Positions 25,792 through 35,208 of a DNA stretch of 64,000 nt are shown one piece after another. The stretch is taken from positions 62,001 to 126,000 of the forward strand of contig CAZBPM010000012.1 in NCBI GenBank assembly GCA_964493785.1, written 5' to 3'. This stretch comes from Hyphomicrobium_A sp964493785. GTDB taxonomy: Bacteria > Pseudomonadota > Alphaproteobacteria > Rhizobiales > Hyphomicrobiaceae. The position numbers and the translations under genes are program-made. How positions within the stretch are numbered: the first letter of the stretch is position 1; each line of letters opens with the position of its first letter. A model generated the notes under the pieces. It saw nothing but the letters and a program-made list of their open reading frames with translations, searched no databases and was not told the origin of the DNA.

Positions 25792-27573
25792 CTACTGGGC
25801 AGAGTTGTCATTGGGTTCGGCGGGGGCCGCGGCGAGCGAAGCCTTGAGCTGAGTCTCGACGGAGGCGAGTGCACGATCGACGGCTTCTCGTGCCTGGACC
25901 TTGTTGAGGAAGTCTTGTGCGGCGGCGAGTGCGGGCGGCGGCAGCAACTTCGCCTGCTCGATTACGTCGGCAAGGCGATCCTGGTTGAGGGCTTCCTCAA
26001 TGCGGCCGACAGTGGCCTCGACGCTCTTGTCGTCAGCGCTGTGGCTGGTCTTGCGCACGCGCACGACTGACTTTGCGCCGGCAAGCAGCCGGTCGACGAT
26101 CGAGGCTTCCTGCGGCTGCTGATCGGCGTCGATAATGTTGAAAGCGATTGCCCTGAAGTCCTGGCGGAGCTGCGTGGACGTGGCGACGCCTTCGAGTGCG
26201 AAACGATCAAGGGGCGCGAGGTCGACGGCACTGCCAGCGACCTTGCGAGTCTGCGCGAGCTCGGCGGCATAGGGGGCACCACGATCGATGGCGCGCTTCA
26301 GGTTGGCGAGCTCGAGCGAAAGGACGATGCGCTCTGCCGTGGTGCGGCGGTCGCCTTCACTCTTGATGACGCCCTGCACATCCTGCTGAAGGGCGGCGAG
26401 CTGGCTGTTGATGGGCGACACCGCCGACGAAACGTCCTCGGGCTTGGCGACTACGGCGAAGCGGGAATCGACGTCCGTCTTGAGACGCTTGAGGTCTTCC
26501 TGGGTGGTCCGCAGGGCGGCCGTATTACGATCGCTCTCCGTCTTGAGATTGGTTAGGCCGGTGGAAATCTCCGCCGTTTCGGCCTTTAGCGTTGCGACCT
26601 CGCGGTCCACACGCTGGGTGCCGGAGCGTGCGGCCTCGCCGGCCTCGGTTGCCGAGGTGAGGCGGGTATCGACCTCTTGAGCTACGTTCTTGCGCAGGGC
26701 ATCAAGTTGGGTGGACAGCGTCGATTCCAGATCCGCGAGCCTGCCGGTGATGGCAGCGAGCTGTGGCAGGCGCCCGCTCTGCGGATCGTTGGTCGCGGCG
26801 GTCTGCATCATAGAGAGCTGGTCCTCGAGCTTAGCGAGGCGCTCCGTGGTCTGGGCGTCAGCGCCGCCCTCGGTGCCGAGCTTTTCATTGAGCTCGTTGA
26901 GGTTCTTGTCGAAGTCCGCCTGCTTCTTGGTGACGCCGTCGATGTTGGCGTCGAGCTGATCGATCTGTGCCAGCTTGGCTTCGGCGGCGGCGATACGCGT
27001 TGCGACGTCAGACGCAGCGGGGCGCTGCGCACTGGCTTCAAGCGCGCCCAGGCGCTTTTCGAGTGCGGTCGTCTTGTCGGACTGGTCCGCGGTCTGGAAG
27101 CCGAACTGCCCGGCGAGCATGTCGGAAGCGAACAGTGCGATGATGCCGCCAACGAGGCCGGCGGCAACGTGGGTGAAGAAGCCGCCGTACCCGCGTGGAG
27201 CAGGTCGCGCGGGGGCGCTGGGCGGAGGGGTGCCGGCGGCGGTTTTGCTGGTGGTCTTGTCGGCGGTCGTCGTTTTCGCTGCAGCGCCGGCCGGAGGGAC
27301 AGCGGTGCTCGAGGCAGCGGCAGACGATGACGCCGCAGAAGAAGACGCGGGCGACGACGACGCGGAGGACGACGATGCAGGGGGAGCGCCGGCAGCTTTG
27401 GCTGCGTCGGCAACATCCGGCTTGCTGTTTTCGATTTGGCTGTCGGCCTTCGCTTTTTCAGCCGGGGTCAGGTCCGTCGCCTTGAGGTCGAGGGTTGCAT
27501 GGGGGCGTCCCCCCGCCTGAGCGGAGGTGGAACCCGCCGGCTTCTTATCGGGCTCGTTCTTATTCGCCGTCAT
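25792..27573 (-). CDS. Mic60/mitofilin-like inner membrane protein (COG4223)
   Basis: A 593-residue protein: a disordered N-terminal 140 residues rich in Ala/Ser/Pro/Lys, one transmembrane helix at about residues 148-172 (FFTHVAAGLVGGIIALFAS), a long periplasmic coiled coil to about residue 430 (many heptads such as LNELNEKL), and a globular C-terminal domain. This is the layout of alphaproteobacterial Mic60, homologue of the mitochondrial cristae-organising mitofilin, and the gene typically sits beside hemD and hemY as here. In alphaproteobacteria it is linked to intracytoplasmic membrane shape and outer-membrane contacts. Gene order and architecture make the call solid; function in this organism is inferred. 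Confidence 0.86.
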   Translation of the reverse strand: MTANKNEPDKKPAGSTSAQAGGRPHATLDLKATDLTPAEKAKADSQIENSKPDVADAAKAAGAPPASSSSASSSPASSSAASSSAAASSTAVPPAGAAAKTTTADKTTSKTAAGTPPPSAPARPAPRGYGGFFTHVAAGLVGGIIALFASDMLAGQFGFQTADQSDKTTALEKRLGALEASAQRPAASDVATRIAAAEAKLAQIDQLDANIDGVTKKQADFDKNLNELNEKLGTEGGADAQTTERLAKLEDQLSMMQTAATNDPQSGRLPQLAAITGRLADLESTLSTQLDALRKNVAQEVDTRLTSATEAGEAARSGTQRVDREVATLKAETAEISTGLTNLKTESDRNTAALRTTQEDLKRLKTDVDSRFAVVAKPEDVSSAVSPINSQLAALQQDVQGVIKSEGDRRTTAERIVLSLELANLKRAIDRGAPYAAELAQTRKVAGSAVDLAPLDRFALEGVATSTQLRQDFRAIAFNIIDADQQPQEASIVDRLLAGAKSVVRVRKTSHSADDKSVEATVGRIEEALNQDRLADVIEQAKLLPPPALAAAQDFLNKVQAREAVDRALASVETQLKASLAAAPAEPNDNSAQ

Positions 27574-27653
27574 GTGTGAATTTCCTCGCTGCGGACACGT
27601 CCGCCTCTGCCTTCGAGGGCAAGAAGCTCTAGCATGCGGGCCGGGAAGCTAAA

Positions 27654-28391
27654 CTACACTCCTGACCATAGCGTTGCTACTCGGGTAACGGCGGACAGCA
27701 TTCCTTCAAGATTGGGGCTTTTAGCTATTTCAACTCGCGTGGGGCTTAACGGTTCGGTGGCGGCCGCCACTGCGGGGGAAAGGCATAGGAATGCCAATCG
27801 TCTGGCTTCCTCTCGAAGTCCGGCCTCGGTCGCCAATTGGGCAAAGATTCCCGCCGTTCGCGGCGACATCAAGATCACGGCGTCGATCTTCCCGGCCAAA
27901 AGCAGGTCGCGCGTTTCGGGTGCCAGGGCATCGGCCGACGCGCCGCGGTAGGCGACGAGCTCCCGCAGGGGTATGTCGCGCTCCTGTAGGGCCGTTTTCA
28001 GGTCAAAAGCTACCGATTCGCCGCGAATATGGGTCATCGGTGCGGATCGGTCGCGACACTTTTCCACGATCAGGGGCACCAGCTCGGCACCCGTGCCGGG
28101 GCCTGTAATCACCTCGGTGAAGCCAAGGTCCGCTGCGAGCTGCGCTGTGCCTGTGCCGACTGCAATCAGAGGGAGCCGGCGCGCGGTGTCGATGGCAGGG
28201 CTCGCCGCAATGGCCCGCAGGCCGTTTCGGCTGGTTGCGATCAGTCCGCCAGAGCCCTCGAGGGCATCGGTGGCAATCGGCAGGTACTCGATGCGCAAAA
28301 GGGGATCGGCCGTGACAGTGTGGCCCAGGGCTTCAAGCTGCGCCCGGAAGGCAGCAGTCTCGGATTCAGGCCTCGTGACGAGCAGATGCAT
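27654..28391 (-). CDS. hemD: Uroporphyrinogen-III synthase
   Basis: A 245-residue enzyme that closes and inverts ring D of hydroxymethylbilane to give uroporphyrinogen III. The family is poorly conserved, but the start (LLVTRPESETAAFRAQLEALG), the LIATSRNGLRAI segment, the domain-swap region VITGPGTGAELVPLI and IDAVILMSPRTAGIFAQL fit HemD. Position is decisive: it starts in the hemC stop codon (one-base overlap at 28391), the classic hemC-hemD order. Length is normal. Confidence 0.9.
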   Translation of the reverse strand: MHLLVTRPESETAAFRAQLEALGHTVTADPLLRIEYLPIATDALEGSGGLIATSRNGLRAIAASPAIDTARRLPLIAVGTGTAQLAADLGFTEVITGPGTGAELVPLIVEKCRDRSAPMTHIRGESVAFDLKTALQERDIPLRELVAYRGASADALAPETRDLLLAGKIDAVILMSPRTAGIFAQLATEAGLREEARRLAFLCLSPAVAAATEPLSPTRVEIAKSPNLEGMLSAVTRVATLWSGV

Positions 28392-29332
28392 CAGTTCGTC
28401 GCGAAGAAATCGGGACCGGCTGATTTCAGGATGTCGGTTGCGGCCCGTTGGCCAAGGGTCGTCGCAGATGCCGGGTCTGCCGAGCCGGAGACCTCGATGG
28501 TCCGGACGTCGTCGCCGTCGGTCGACAGTATTTCGCAGCGCAGGCGCAGGCCGGCGCCGTTCAACTCGGCGAAACCGGCAATCGGGGTGCGGCAGGAGCC
28601 TTCGAGCTGGCTGAGGTAGGCGCGCTCGGCTGCGACGCAGACGGCGGTGTCTGCATGGTTCAGCGGGGCGATGATACTGGCCGTCGCGTCGTCGTCGTCG
28701 CGGATCTCGATGCCCACGGCGCCCTGAGCCACCGCTGGAAGCATCACGTCCAAAGGCATTACGGCGGTGACGTGCTGAGACAAGCCGAGGCGGTTCAGTC
28801 CCGCGCAGGCGAGGAAGGTGGCGTCTGCAACACCATCTGCAAGCTTGCGCAGGCGCGTTTCCACGTTGCCGCGGAACTCCACGACGGCGAGGTCGGGGCG
28901 GGCTTTCAGAACTTGCGCGCGGCGGCGCGGAGAAGACGTGCCAACGACGGAGCCAGCGGGCATGTCGGCGAGGGACGCATACTTCAGGCTGACGAAGGCG
29001 TCCCGGGGATCCTCGCGCTCAAGGATGGTGGCGATGACGAGGCCGGGCGGCAGCAGTGCCGGCACGTCCTTCATGGAGTGAACGGCGAGATCGATCGTAC
29101 CGGCGTAAAGCGCCTCTTCAAGCTCCTTGGTGAACAGCCCTTTACCGCCGGCCTCGATGAGGGGGCGATCGGTGATCTTGTCGCCGGTCGTCTTGATGAT
29201 GACGAGTTCGCACTGGTCGGCGGCGAACGAGTGGGCGGCGGCGATCCGTGCAGCAACCTGCCGGGCCTGGGCCAGCGCGAGGGGCGAGCCACGCGTACCG
29301 ATACGGACTTTGGCGGGCGCTCCAGCTTGCAA
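28391..29332 (-). CDS. hemC: Porphobilinogen deaminase (hydroxymethylbilane synthase)
   Basis: Condenses four porphobilinogens to hydroxymethylbilane in the cytoplasm. The 313-residue protein shows IGTRGSPLALAQARQV at the start, HSMKDVPALLPPG, GTSSPRRRAQVLKARPDL, RGNVETRLRKL and LEGSCRTPIAGF, the last containing the cysteine that binds the dipyrromethane cofactor. It is the first gene of the operon hemC-hemD-Mic60-hemY-secreted cysteine proteins, and is divergent from tsaD across about 120 bases. Confidence 0.96.
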   Translation of the reverse strand: MQAGAPAKVRIGTRGSPLALAQARQVAARIAAAHSFAADQCELVIIKTTGDKITDRPLIEAGGKGLFTKELEEALYAGTIDLAVHSMKDVPALLPPGLVIATILEREDPRDAFVSLKYASLADMPAGSVVGTSSPRRRAQVLKARPDLAVVEFRGNVETRLRKLADGVADATFLACAGLNRLGLSQHVTAVMPLDVMLPAVAQGAVGIEIRDDDDATASIIAPLNHADTAVCVAAERAYLSQLEGSCRTPIAGFAELNGAGLRLRCEILSTDGDDVRTIEVSGSADPASATTLGQRAATDILKSAGPDFFATN

Positions 29333-29451
29333 GCTCGTCTCCCCGGGTGCTAGGCGATCATACTAGTCGGTCGGCCCGGCATGGGCCATGGCGGCGCCAT
29401 CTATGCCCGTGCCGGCGCACGAACGCAAACGCGGTGTCGTCCCTGCTCGAG
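29333..29451. promoter_or_regulatory. Divergent hemC/tsaD promoter region
   Basis: A 119-base gap between divergent hemC (minus) and tsaD (plus), so it must hold both promoters. It contains the near-palindrome ATGGCGGCGCCAT at about 29388-29400, of unknown significance. No clear known regulator site was recognised. Confidence 0.35.
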
Positions 29452-30555
29452 ATGTCGGAACCATTGTCCAAAAGCGATCGCCCCAGCCTCGTGCTAGGGG
29501 TCGAGACGAGCTGTGACGAGACAGCGGCTGCGGTGGTTTTGCGCGATAAGGAAGGGCATGGTCGCGTTCTTTCCAGCCTGGTGCGGACACAATGGGAGAA
29601 GCACCGGCCATTCGGCGGGGTAGTGCCGGAGATAGCGGCGCGCGCGCACGTTGAATGTCTCGATCTGCTGGTGCGGGATGCACTTCGTGAGGCGGACGTC
29701 CGGCTCGGAGACCTGTCGGGCGTGGCGGCGACGACGGGGCCCGGGTTGATCGGCGGGCTCATCGTCGGGGCCATCACCGGAAAAGCGCTGGCGCTGGCGG
29801 CAGGTTTGCCGTTCGTCGGGGTTCATCATCTTGAAGCCCACGCTCTAACCGTGGGGCTGACCGAAGGCGTCGCGCCGCCGTATCTGCTGCTGCTGGTTTC
29901 GGGTGGCCATACACAGCTCCTGATCGTGCGCGGTGTCGGGGCCTATGAGCGTCTTGGCACGACGATCGACGATGCGCTGGGGGAGGCTTTCGACAAGACG
30001 GCGAAGCTGCTCGGGCTCGGCTTTCCCGGTGGTCCGGCGGTGGAAAGGGCAGCAAGTGAAGGTCGTGCGGATCGCTTCACGCTGCCGCGGCCGATGGTCG
30101 GGCGGGAAGAGCTGCATTTTTCATTTGCAGGATTGAAGACGGCGGTGCGGCGCACGGCGGAGAAGCTGGCGCCGCTGACCGGCCAGGATGTCGCCGATAT
30201 TGCCGCGGCGTTCGAGGCGGCGGTTGCGGCTTCTGTGGCGGATCGCTGCGCGCGTGCGATGGACGTAGCGAAGGAGCGACTGGGAATTGGTTTGCCGTTA
30301 CGTTTCGTCGTTGCGGGCGGTGTCGCGGCCAATGCGAAACTGCGGGGCGACCTGCAGGCGCTTTGCGCGGCGCGGGGATTCTCGTTCCATGCGCCTCCGC
30401 TCGACCTGTGCGGGGACAACGCTGCCATGATCGCGTGGGCAGGGGCCGAGAGGCTGGCGCGCGGCCTCATCGATCCGCTCAATGCACCCGTGCGTCCACG
30501 GTGGCCGCTCGATGGCAGTGCCGCGCCGGCCATCGGTGCAGGCGTGAAGGCATGA
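29452..30555 (+). CDS. tsaD: tRNA N6-adenosine threonylcarbamoyltransferase
   Basis: Catalyses the last step of t6A37 modification in ANN-decoding tRNAs together with TsaB, TsaE and TsaC. The 367-residue protein has GVETSCDETAAAVV, GGVVPEIAARAHVE, ATTGPGLIGGLIVG, the metal-binding HHLEAH, LLLVSGGHTQL and DDALGEAFDKTAKLLGL, all diagnostic of TsaD/Kae1. The frame is open upstream to 29248, but that part is antisense to hemC; ATG at 29452 fits the family start. gpsA follows about 50 bases later, a common pairing in alphaproteobacteria. Confidence 0.96.
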   Translation: MSEPLSKSDRPSLVLGVETSCDETAAAVVLRDKEGHGRVLSSLVRTQWEKHRPFGGVVPEIAARAHVECLDLLVRDALREADVRLGDLSGVAATTGPGLIGGLIVGAITGKALALAAGLPFVGVHHLEAHALTVGLTEGVAPPYLLLLVSGGHTQLLIVRGVGAYERLGTTIDDALGEAFDKTAKLLGLGFPGGPAVERAASEGRADRFTLPRPMVGREELHFSFAGLKTAVRRTAEKLAPLTGQDVADIAAAFEAAVAASVADRCARAMDVAKERLGIGLPLRFVVAGGVAANAKLRGDLQALCAARGFSFHAPPLDLCGDNAAMIAWAGAERLARGLIDPLNAPVRPRWPLDGSAAPAIGAGVKA

Positions 30556-30606
30556 GGCGCGCGCCGTGCTAGAGATTCGCAAAAGGGCGGCTTGCGGAGA
30601 GCCAGG

Positions 30607-31602
30607 GTGAAAATCGACAGCATCGGGATCGTCGGCGGCGGCGCGTGGGGTACAGCCCTGGCGCAGGCGATGAGTCGTGCCGGGCGATCGGTCGTGGTTT
30701 GGGCGCGCGAGCCGGAGGTCGTTGCTGCGATCAACGAGCGGCACGTCAACGAGACGTTCCTTCCCGGTGTCGCGCTGGATGCCGGTATTAGGGCGACGGA
30801 CCGGCTCGGCGATATCGCGGCGTGCGATGCGGTGCTGCTCGTGGCGCCGGCTCAGCATGTACGCGCTGTGGCGAAAGAGTTGAGGCCGTCGCTGCGCTCG
30901 GGGCAGCCGATCGTGATGTGTGCCAAAGGCATCGAGCAGTCGAGCGGCGAGATGATGGGCGATGTGCTCAGCGCGGAGCTGCCGGACGTGTCGCAGGCTG
31001 TGCTGTCAGGGCCAAGCTTTGCTGCCGATGTCGCCCGCGGGCTGCCGGCTGCACTCACAGTCGCCTGTGCGGACGAGGATGTGGGCCGGGTGCTCGCAGA
31101 GCGTCTCGGCGGACCGGGCTTTCGTCTTTACTGGACGAGCGATGTCGTCGGCGTGGAGCTGGGCGGCGCGCTGAAAAACGTGCTCGCGATCGCGGCCGGT
31201 ATCGTCGATGGCAAGGGGCTTGGTGCCAGTGCACACGCGGCGCTGGTCACGCGCGGCTTCGCTGAAATGCGCCGGCTTGGAGCCGCGCTCGGTGCGCGAC
31301 CGGAGACGCTGATCGGGCTGTCGGGGCTCGGCGATCTCATCCTCACGTGCGGTAGCCCGCAGTCGCGCAACATGTCGCTGGGGCGGGCGCTGGGGCGCGG
31401 CCAGACGCTGAGCCAGGCGCTGGCGGGGAAGGTTTCAGTGTCGGAGGGTGTCTATACGGCGACGGCGGTGCGCCGCGTGGCCGAAGGGAAGGGCGTCGAA
31501 ATGCCGATCTGCGCCGCAGTTTGCGACGTCGTCGAGGGACGCGTTACGGTCGATGACGCCATCGAGCAGCTCATGCATCGGCCATTGAAGGCAGAAGATT
31601 GA
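30607..31602 (+). CDS. gpsA: Glycerol-3-phosphate dehydrogenase [NAD(P)+]
   Basis: Reduces dihydroxyacetone phosphate to sn-glycerol 3-phosphate for phospholipid synthesis. The 331-residue protein starts with the Rossmann motif IGIVGGGAWGTALA and has PIVMCAKGIEQ, AVLSGPSFAADVARG, the catalytic-lysine segment GALKNVLAIAAGI and GLGDLILTC with RN next to it. I chose GTG at 30607, preceded by GGAGA; TTG at 30592 would add five residues. It sits in a run tsaD-gpsA-EVE-methyltransferase. Confidence 0.95.
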   Translation: MKIDSIGIVGGGAWGTALAQAMSRAGRSVVVWAREPEVVAAINERHVNETFLPGVALDAGIRATDRLGDIAACDAVLLVAPAQHVRAVAKELRPSLRSGQPIVMCAKGIEQSSGEMMGDVLSAELPDVSQAVLSGPSFAADVARGLPAALTVACADEDVGRVLAERLGGPGFRLYWTSDVVGVELGGALKNVLAIAAGIVDGKGLGASAHAALVTRGFAEMRRLGAALGARPETLIGLSGLGDLILTCGSPQSRNMSLGRALGRGQTLSQALAGKVSVSEGVYTATAVRRVAEGKGVEMPICAAVCDVVEGRVTVDDAIEQLMHRPLKAED

Positions 31603-31613
31603 GGGGAAGCGAT

Positions 31614-32084
31614 ATGCCGGCCTACTGGCTGCTGAAGTCGGAACCTGACGCATTCTCGTGGGACAATCTCGTCGCCAAGGGCAAGAAGGGCGAGCCGTGG
31701 TCCGGCGTGCGGAATTTCACCGCGCGGAACAACATGACGGCGATGAAAGTCGGCGATCTTTGCTTCTTCTACCATTCCAACATCGGCAAGGAAGTCGTCG
31801 GGATCTGCGAGGTGATCGAGCTTGCGCATCAAGATCCGACTGACGATACGGGCAAGTGGACCTGCGTCGACGTGCAGGCGGTCGAGCCGATGCCGAAGCC
31901 GGTGACGCTCGCAGAAGTGAAAGAGAACCCGAAGCTATCGAAGATGGCGCTGGTGACGTCGTTCCGGCTGTCCGTGCAACCGGTGACGGAGGCGGAGTGG
32001 GCGGAGGTCTGCCGCATGGGCGGGCTGAAGGCCCGGTCCAAGCCGCCGACTAAGAAGCCGCCGGCGAAGAAGCCCAGAAAATGA
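31614..32084 (+). CDS. EVE domain-containing protein
   Basis: A 156-residue protein with one EVE domain, a PUA-like fold thought to read modified bases in RNA or DNA. Typical features are the start AYWLLKSEPDAFSWDNL, the pocket segment WSGVRNFTARNNMTAM, VGDLCFFYHSN and the core VVGICEVI that gives the family part of its look. The last 15 residues are Lys/Pro-rich (PPTKKPPAKKPRK), probably a disordered nucleic-acid-binding tail. ATG follows GAGGGGAAGCGAT. It overlaps the next methyltransferase by four bases. Confidence 0.92.
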   Translation: MPAYWLLKSEPDAFSWDNLVAKGKKGEPWSGVRNFTARNNMTAMKVGDLCFFYHSNIGKEVVGICEVIELAHQDPTDDTGKWTCVDVQAVEPMPKPVTLAEVKENPKLSKMALVTSFRLSVQPVTEAEWAEVCRMGGLKARSKPPTKKPPAKKPRK

Positions 32085-32737
32085 GTGCGGGCCGGCAACG
32101 CGCAGAAACATTCATCGTCGCGAATACGCGCGTGCTTACGCCGCCACTCGTCCCGGAGATAAAGCTCTACCTCGCTGAGGAGTCGCTGCCGATCTGGCAG
32201 AAGACGGAGGAAGAACTCGGCGAGTTGAACGTGCCGCCGCCCTACTGGGCGTTCGCGTGGGCCGGCGGGCAGGCGTTGGCGCGCTATATTCTAGACAATC
32301 CCGCACTGCTCTCGGGCAAGAGTGTGCTCGACCTCGGCTCGGGGTCAGGGTTGACGGCGATTGCAGCGATGAAGGTCGGCGCCACCAGTACGCTTGCGTC
32401 CGATCTCGACGAGTTCGCGCTGGCTGCCGTGCACCTCAATGCCGGGCTCAATGGCGTTGAGGTTGCGACGACGGCGGAGAACCTACTGGAGAAGCCGCCC
32501 GCACGGTTTGATGTCGTCCTCGTCGGCGATCTTTTCTATGAGCGTTCTCTGGCGGATCTCGTGTTGAAGTTCATCGACGTGGCCGCGACTGCCGGAGCGC
32601 TGGTGCTTATCGGAGATCCGCAACGGAACTATTTCCCAAAGGGACGCTTTGCCTCGGCGGGTGAATATCAGGTTCCGGTGACGCGCGAGCTGGAGGATGC
32701 GGAGATCAAGCGAACGTCGGTATGGCGGCTCGGCTGA
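32081..32737 (+). CDS. Class I SAM methyltransferase, ETF-beta lysine methyltransferase-like
   Basis: A 218-residue methyltransferase of the COG3897 group, related to mitochondrial ETFBKMT. PPYWAFAWAGGQALARYIL is the diagnostic segment before the fold, VLDLGSGSGLTAIAA is the SAM-binding motif I, and VVLVGDLFYE carries the D-x-x-Y/F-E catalytic-site motif seen in protein-lysine methyltransferases of this type. A lysine of the electron transfer flavoprotein beta subunit is a plausible target by homology. ATG overlaps the EVE gene stop. Confidence 0.85.
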   Translation: MSAGRQRAETFIVANTRVLTPPLVPEIKLYLAEESLPIWQKTEEELGELNVPPPYWAFAWAGGQALARYILDNPALLSGKSVLDLGSGSGLTAIAAMKVGATSTLASDLDEFALAAVHLNAGLNGVEVATTAENLLEKPPARFDVVLVGDLFYERSLADLVLKFIDVAATAGALVLIGDPQRNYFPKGRFASAGEYQVPVTRELEDAEIKRTSVWRLG

Positions 32738-32976
32738 CCTGCACCGAGGATGGTGCTCCTCCAAAGGGGCGGCTATCCACCCGCTACTAATTTCGTATTG
32801 CGCGGTTGCGGACTTTGACCGAAGTCATTGGTCTGGGATCATCGCCATGCATGGTGCTTGGAGCGGTTAGGCGCCTCTGCTGTGCGTGGATCTGTCTCCG
32901 CCCAAGTGCCAAATTGCCCTGATGAGCCGGCGCGATCATAATGGCGCCAACGATTAAAAACTTTGGGAGAACGCCC

Positions 32977-34935
32977 ATGTCGGGGAAAGTCTATCCGGTG
33001 CCGGGTGGCGAATGGCGCGAGCGCGCCTTTATCGACGAGAACGCCTACGAGACGCTGTACGAGCGGTCGGTCAAGGATCCCAATGGGTTCTGGGGCGAGG
33101 TGGGGCGCCGCATCGACTGGATCAAGCCGTACACCAAGGTTAAGGACACCTCCTACGACCCGCACCGCGTGTCGATCAAATGGTTCGAGGACGGCACACT
33201 CAACGTCTCGGCCAACTGCATCGACCGGCACCTGGCGACGCGCGGCGATCAGGTTGCGATCATTTGGGAAGGTGATGATCCGACCCAGGAAGAGAAGATC
33301 ACATATCGGCAGCTGCACGAGCGCGTTTGCAAGTTCGCCAACATCCTGAAGGCGCATGGCGTCAAGAAGGGCGACCGCGTCACCATCTACCTGCCGATGA
33401 TCCCCGAGGCGGCATACGCGATGCTGGCCTGCGCTCGTATCGGCGCGATCCACTCGATTGTGTTCGGCGGCTTCTCGCCCGAAAGCCTTGCCGGACGCAT
33501 CGTGGATGCAAATTCGAAGTTTATCATCACCGCTGACGAAGGCGTGCGTGGCGGCAAGTTCGTACCGCTGAAGAAGAATGCCGACGATGCGCTGGCGCGC
33601 AGCGGCAAAGGCGACGAAAAGGTTCTGGTGGTTCGTCGCACGGGGCGTCCCGTTGCGTGGACGGCCGGTCGCGATCTGTGGCTGCACGAGGAGATCGAAA
33701 AGGTTTCCGCCGATTGTGCGCCTGAAGAGATGAACGCGGAGGATCCGCTATTCATTCTCTACACGTCCGGCTCGACGGGGACGCCGAAGGGCGTGGTGCA
33801 TACGACGGGCGGTTATCTCGTCTACACGTCAGTGACGCACCAGTACGTGTTCGATTATCACGACGGCGACATCTACTGGTGCACAGCAGACGTCGGCTGG
33901 GTCACCGGGCACAGCTACATCGTCTATGGACCGCTCGCCAACGGCGCGACGACGCTGATGTTCGAGGGCATCCCGAACTATCCGAACAACTCGCGGTTCT
34001 GGAACGTCATCGACAAGTGGAAGGTCAACATCTTCTACACGGCGCCGACGGCCATCCGCGCGCTGATGGGTGCGGGCGACGATTTCGTCAAAGCGTCGGA
34101 CCGCTCGTCGCTACGGCTGCTCGGCAGCGTTGGTGAGCCGATCAATCCCGAAGCCTGGGAATGGTACTACCACGTTGTCGGTGAAGAACGCTGTCCGATC
34201 GTCGATACGTGGTGGCAGACGGAGACGGGCGGAATCCTGATATCGCCGCTGCCCGGCGCCACTCCGACGAAGCCAGGCTCGGCGACGCGACCGTTCTTCG
34301 GCGTGCAGCCCGCGCTCGTCGACGACAAGGGGGTTACGCTGGAAGGCGCCGCCACCGGCAACCTCGTCATTCTCGACAGCTGGCCGGGTCAGGCGCGGAC
34401 GGTCTACGGGGATCACGAGCGCTTCGTGCAAACGTATTTCAGCACCTACCCCGGCACCTACTTCACGGGCGACGGCTGTCGCCGCGACGAGGATGGCTAT
34501 TACTGGATTACCGGGCGCGTGGACGACGTCATCAACGTGTCGGGGCACCGCCTCGGAACGGCCGAGGTCGAGAGCGCGCTGGTCTCGCATCCGAAGGTGG
34601 CGGAGGCCGCGGTCGTCGGCTACCCGCACAACCTCAAGGGCCAGGGCATCTACTGCTACGTCACCTTGGTGGCGGGCGAGCAGTGGGGACCGGACATGGT
34701 CAAGGAGCTGACCACGCACGTCAGGAAGGAGATCGGGCCGATCGCGTCGCCTGACCTCATCCAGTTCGCGCCAGGCCTGCCCAAGACCCGCTCTGGCAAG
34801 ATCATGCGCCGCATCCTGCGCAAGATCGCCGAGGACGAGTTCTCCAATTTGGGGGACATCTCGACCCTGGCCGATCCCGCGGTGGTGCAGGATCTGATCG
34901 ACAACCGGCAGAACCGGCGCGACGCCGCAAGCTGA
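32977..34935 (+). CDS. acs: Acetyl-CoA synthetase
   Basis: Activates acetate with ATP and CoA through acetyl-AMP. At 652 residues it has exactly the size of E. coli Acs. The P-loop-like A3 motif YTSGSTGTPKGVVHTTGGYL, the substrate-pocket segment VDTWWQTETGG, the D(TGD)GCRRDEDGYYWITGR hinge and the C-terminal TRSGKIMRRILRK with the lysine that is acetylated by Pat-type enzymes are all present. I prefer the ATG at 32977, eight bases after GGGAG, over 32941. It is preceded by about 240 bases without genes that should contain its promoter. Confidence 0.97.
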   Translation: MSGKVYPVPGGEWRERAFIDENAYETLYERSVKDPNGFWGEVGRRIDWIKPYTKVKDTSYDPHRVSIKWFEDGTLNVSANCIDRHLATRGDQVAIIWEGDDPTQEEKITYRQLHERVCKFANILKAHGVKKGDRVTIYLPMIPEAAYAMLACARIGAIHSIVFGGFSPESLAGRIVDANSKFIITADEGVRGGKFVPLKKNADDALARSGKGDEKVLVVRRTGRPVAWTAGRDLWLHEEIEKVSADCAPEEMNAEDPLFILYTSGSTGTPKGVVHTTGGYLVYTSVTHQYVFDYHDGDIYWCTADVGWVTGHSYIVYGPLANGATTLMFEGIPNYPNNSRFWNVIDKWKVNIFYTAPTAIRALMGAGDDFVKASDRSSLRLLGSVGEPINPEAWEWYYHVVGEERCPIVDTWWQTETGGILISPLPGATPTKPGSATRPFFGVQPALVDDKGVTLEGAATGNLVILDSWPGQARTVYGDHERFVQTYFSTYPGTYFTGDGCRRDEDGYYWITGRVDDVINVSGHRLGTAEVESALVSHPKVAEAAVVGYPHNLKGQGIYCYVTLVAGEQWGPDMVKELTTHVRKEIGPIASPDLIQFAPGLPKTRSGKIMRRILRKIAEDEFSNLGDISTLADPAVVQDLIDNRQNRRDAAS

Positions 34936-35014
34936 CGTTTCCTCCGGAACTGCTGGGATCGGGCGACTGTTTTAGCCCTGGGGTGCAAACCGCAGCCTCA
35001 AGGGAGCAGTCGCT

Positions 35015-35185
35015 ATGGAACACATTGTCAACGTCGGCATGGACGTCGAGACGTTGAAACAACTGGATAATTTGCGCCGGGCGCACCCAAACGTGCCCTC
35101 GCGCGTCGAGGTGATCCGCCGCCTTATCTGGGAGGCGCACACCAAGATTGCGGTGAAGGCCGAGGCCGAGGCCGTGCCGGGCTGA
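35015..35185 (+). CDS. Small ribbon-helix-helix-like protein (56 residues)
   Basis: A short frame reading MEHIVNVGMDVETLKQLDN..., with a strand-like start, a helix, and PSRVEVIRRLIWEA as a second helix, which is the pattern of a ribbon-helix-helix DNA-binding domain. ATG is preceded by AGGGAGCAGT. It lies between acs and a strong terminator, so it may be a small regulator, possibly co-transcribed with acs. There is no toxin gene beside it. Family membership is an inference from pattern. Confidence 0.7.
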   Translation: MEHIVNVGMDVETLKQLDNLRRAHPNVPSRVEVIRRLIWEAHTKIAVKAEAEAVPG

Positions 35186-35208
35186 TAGACGGACTTCGGA
35201 CAGAAACG

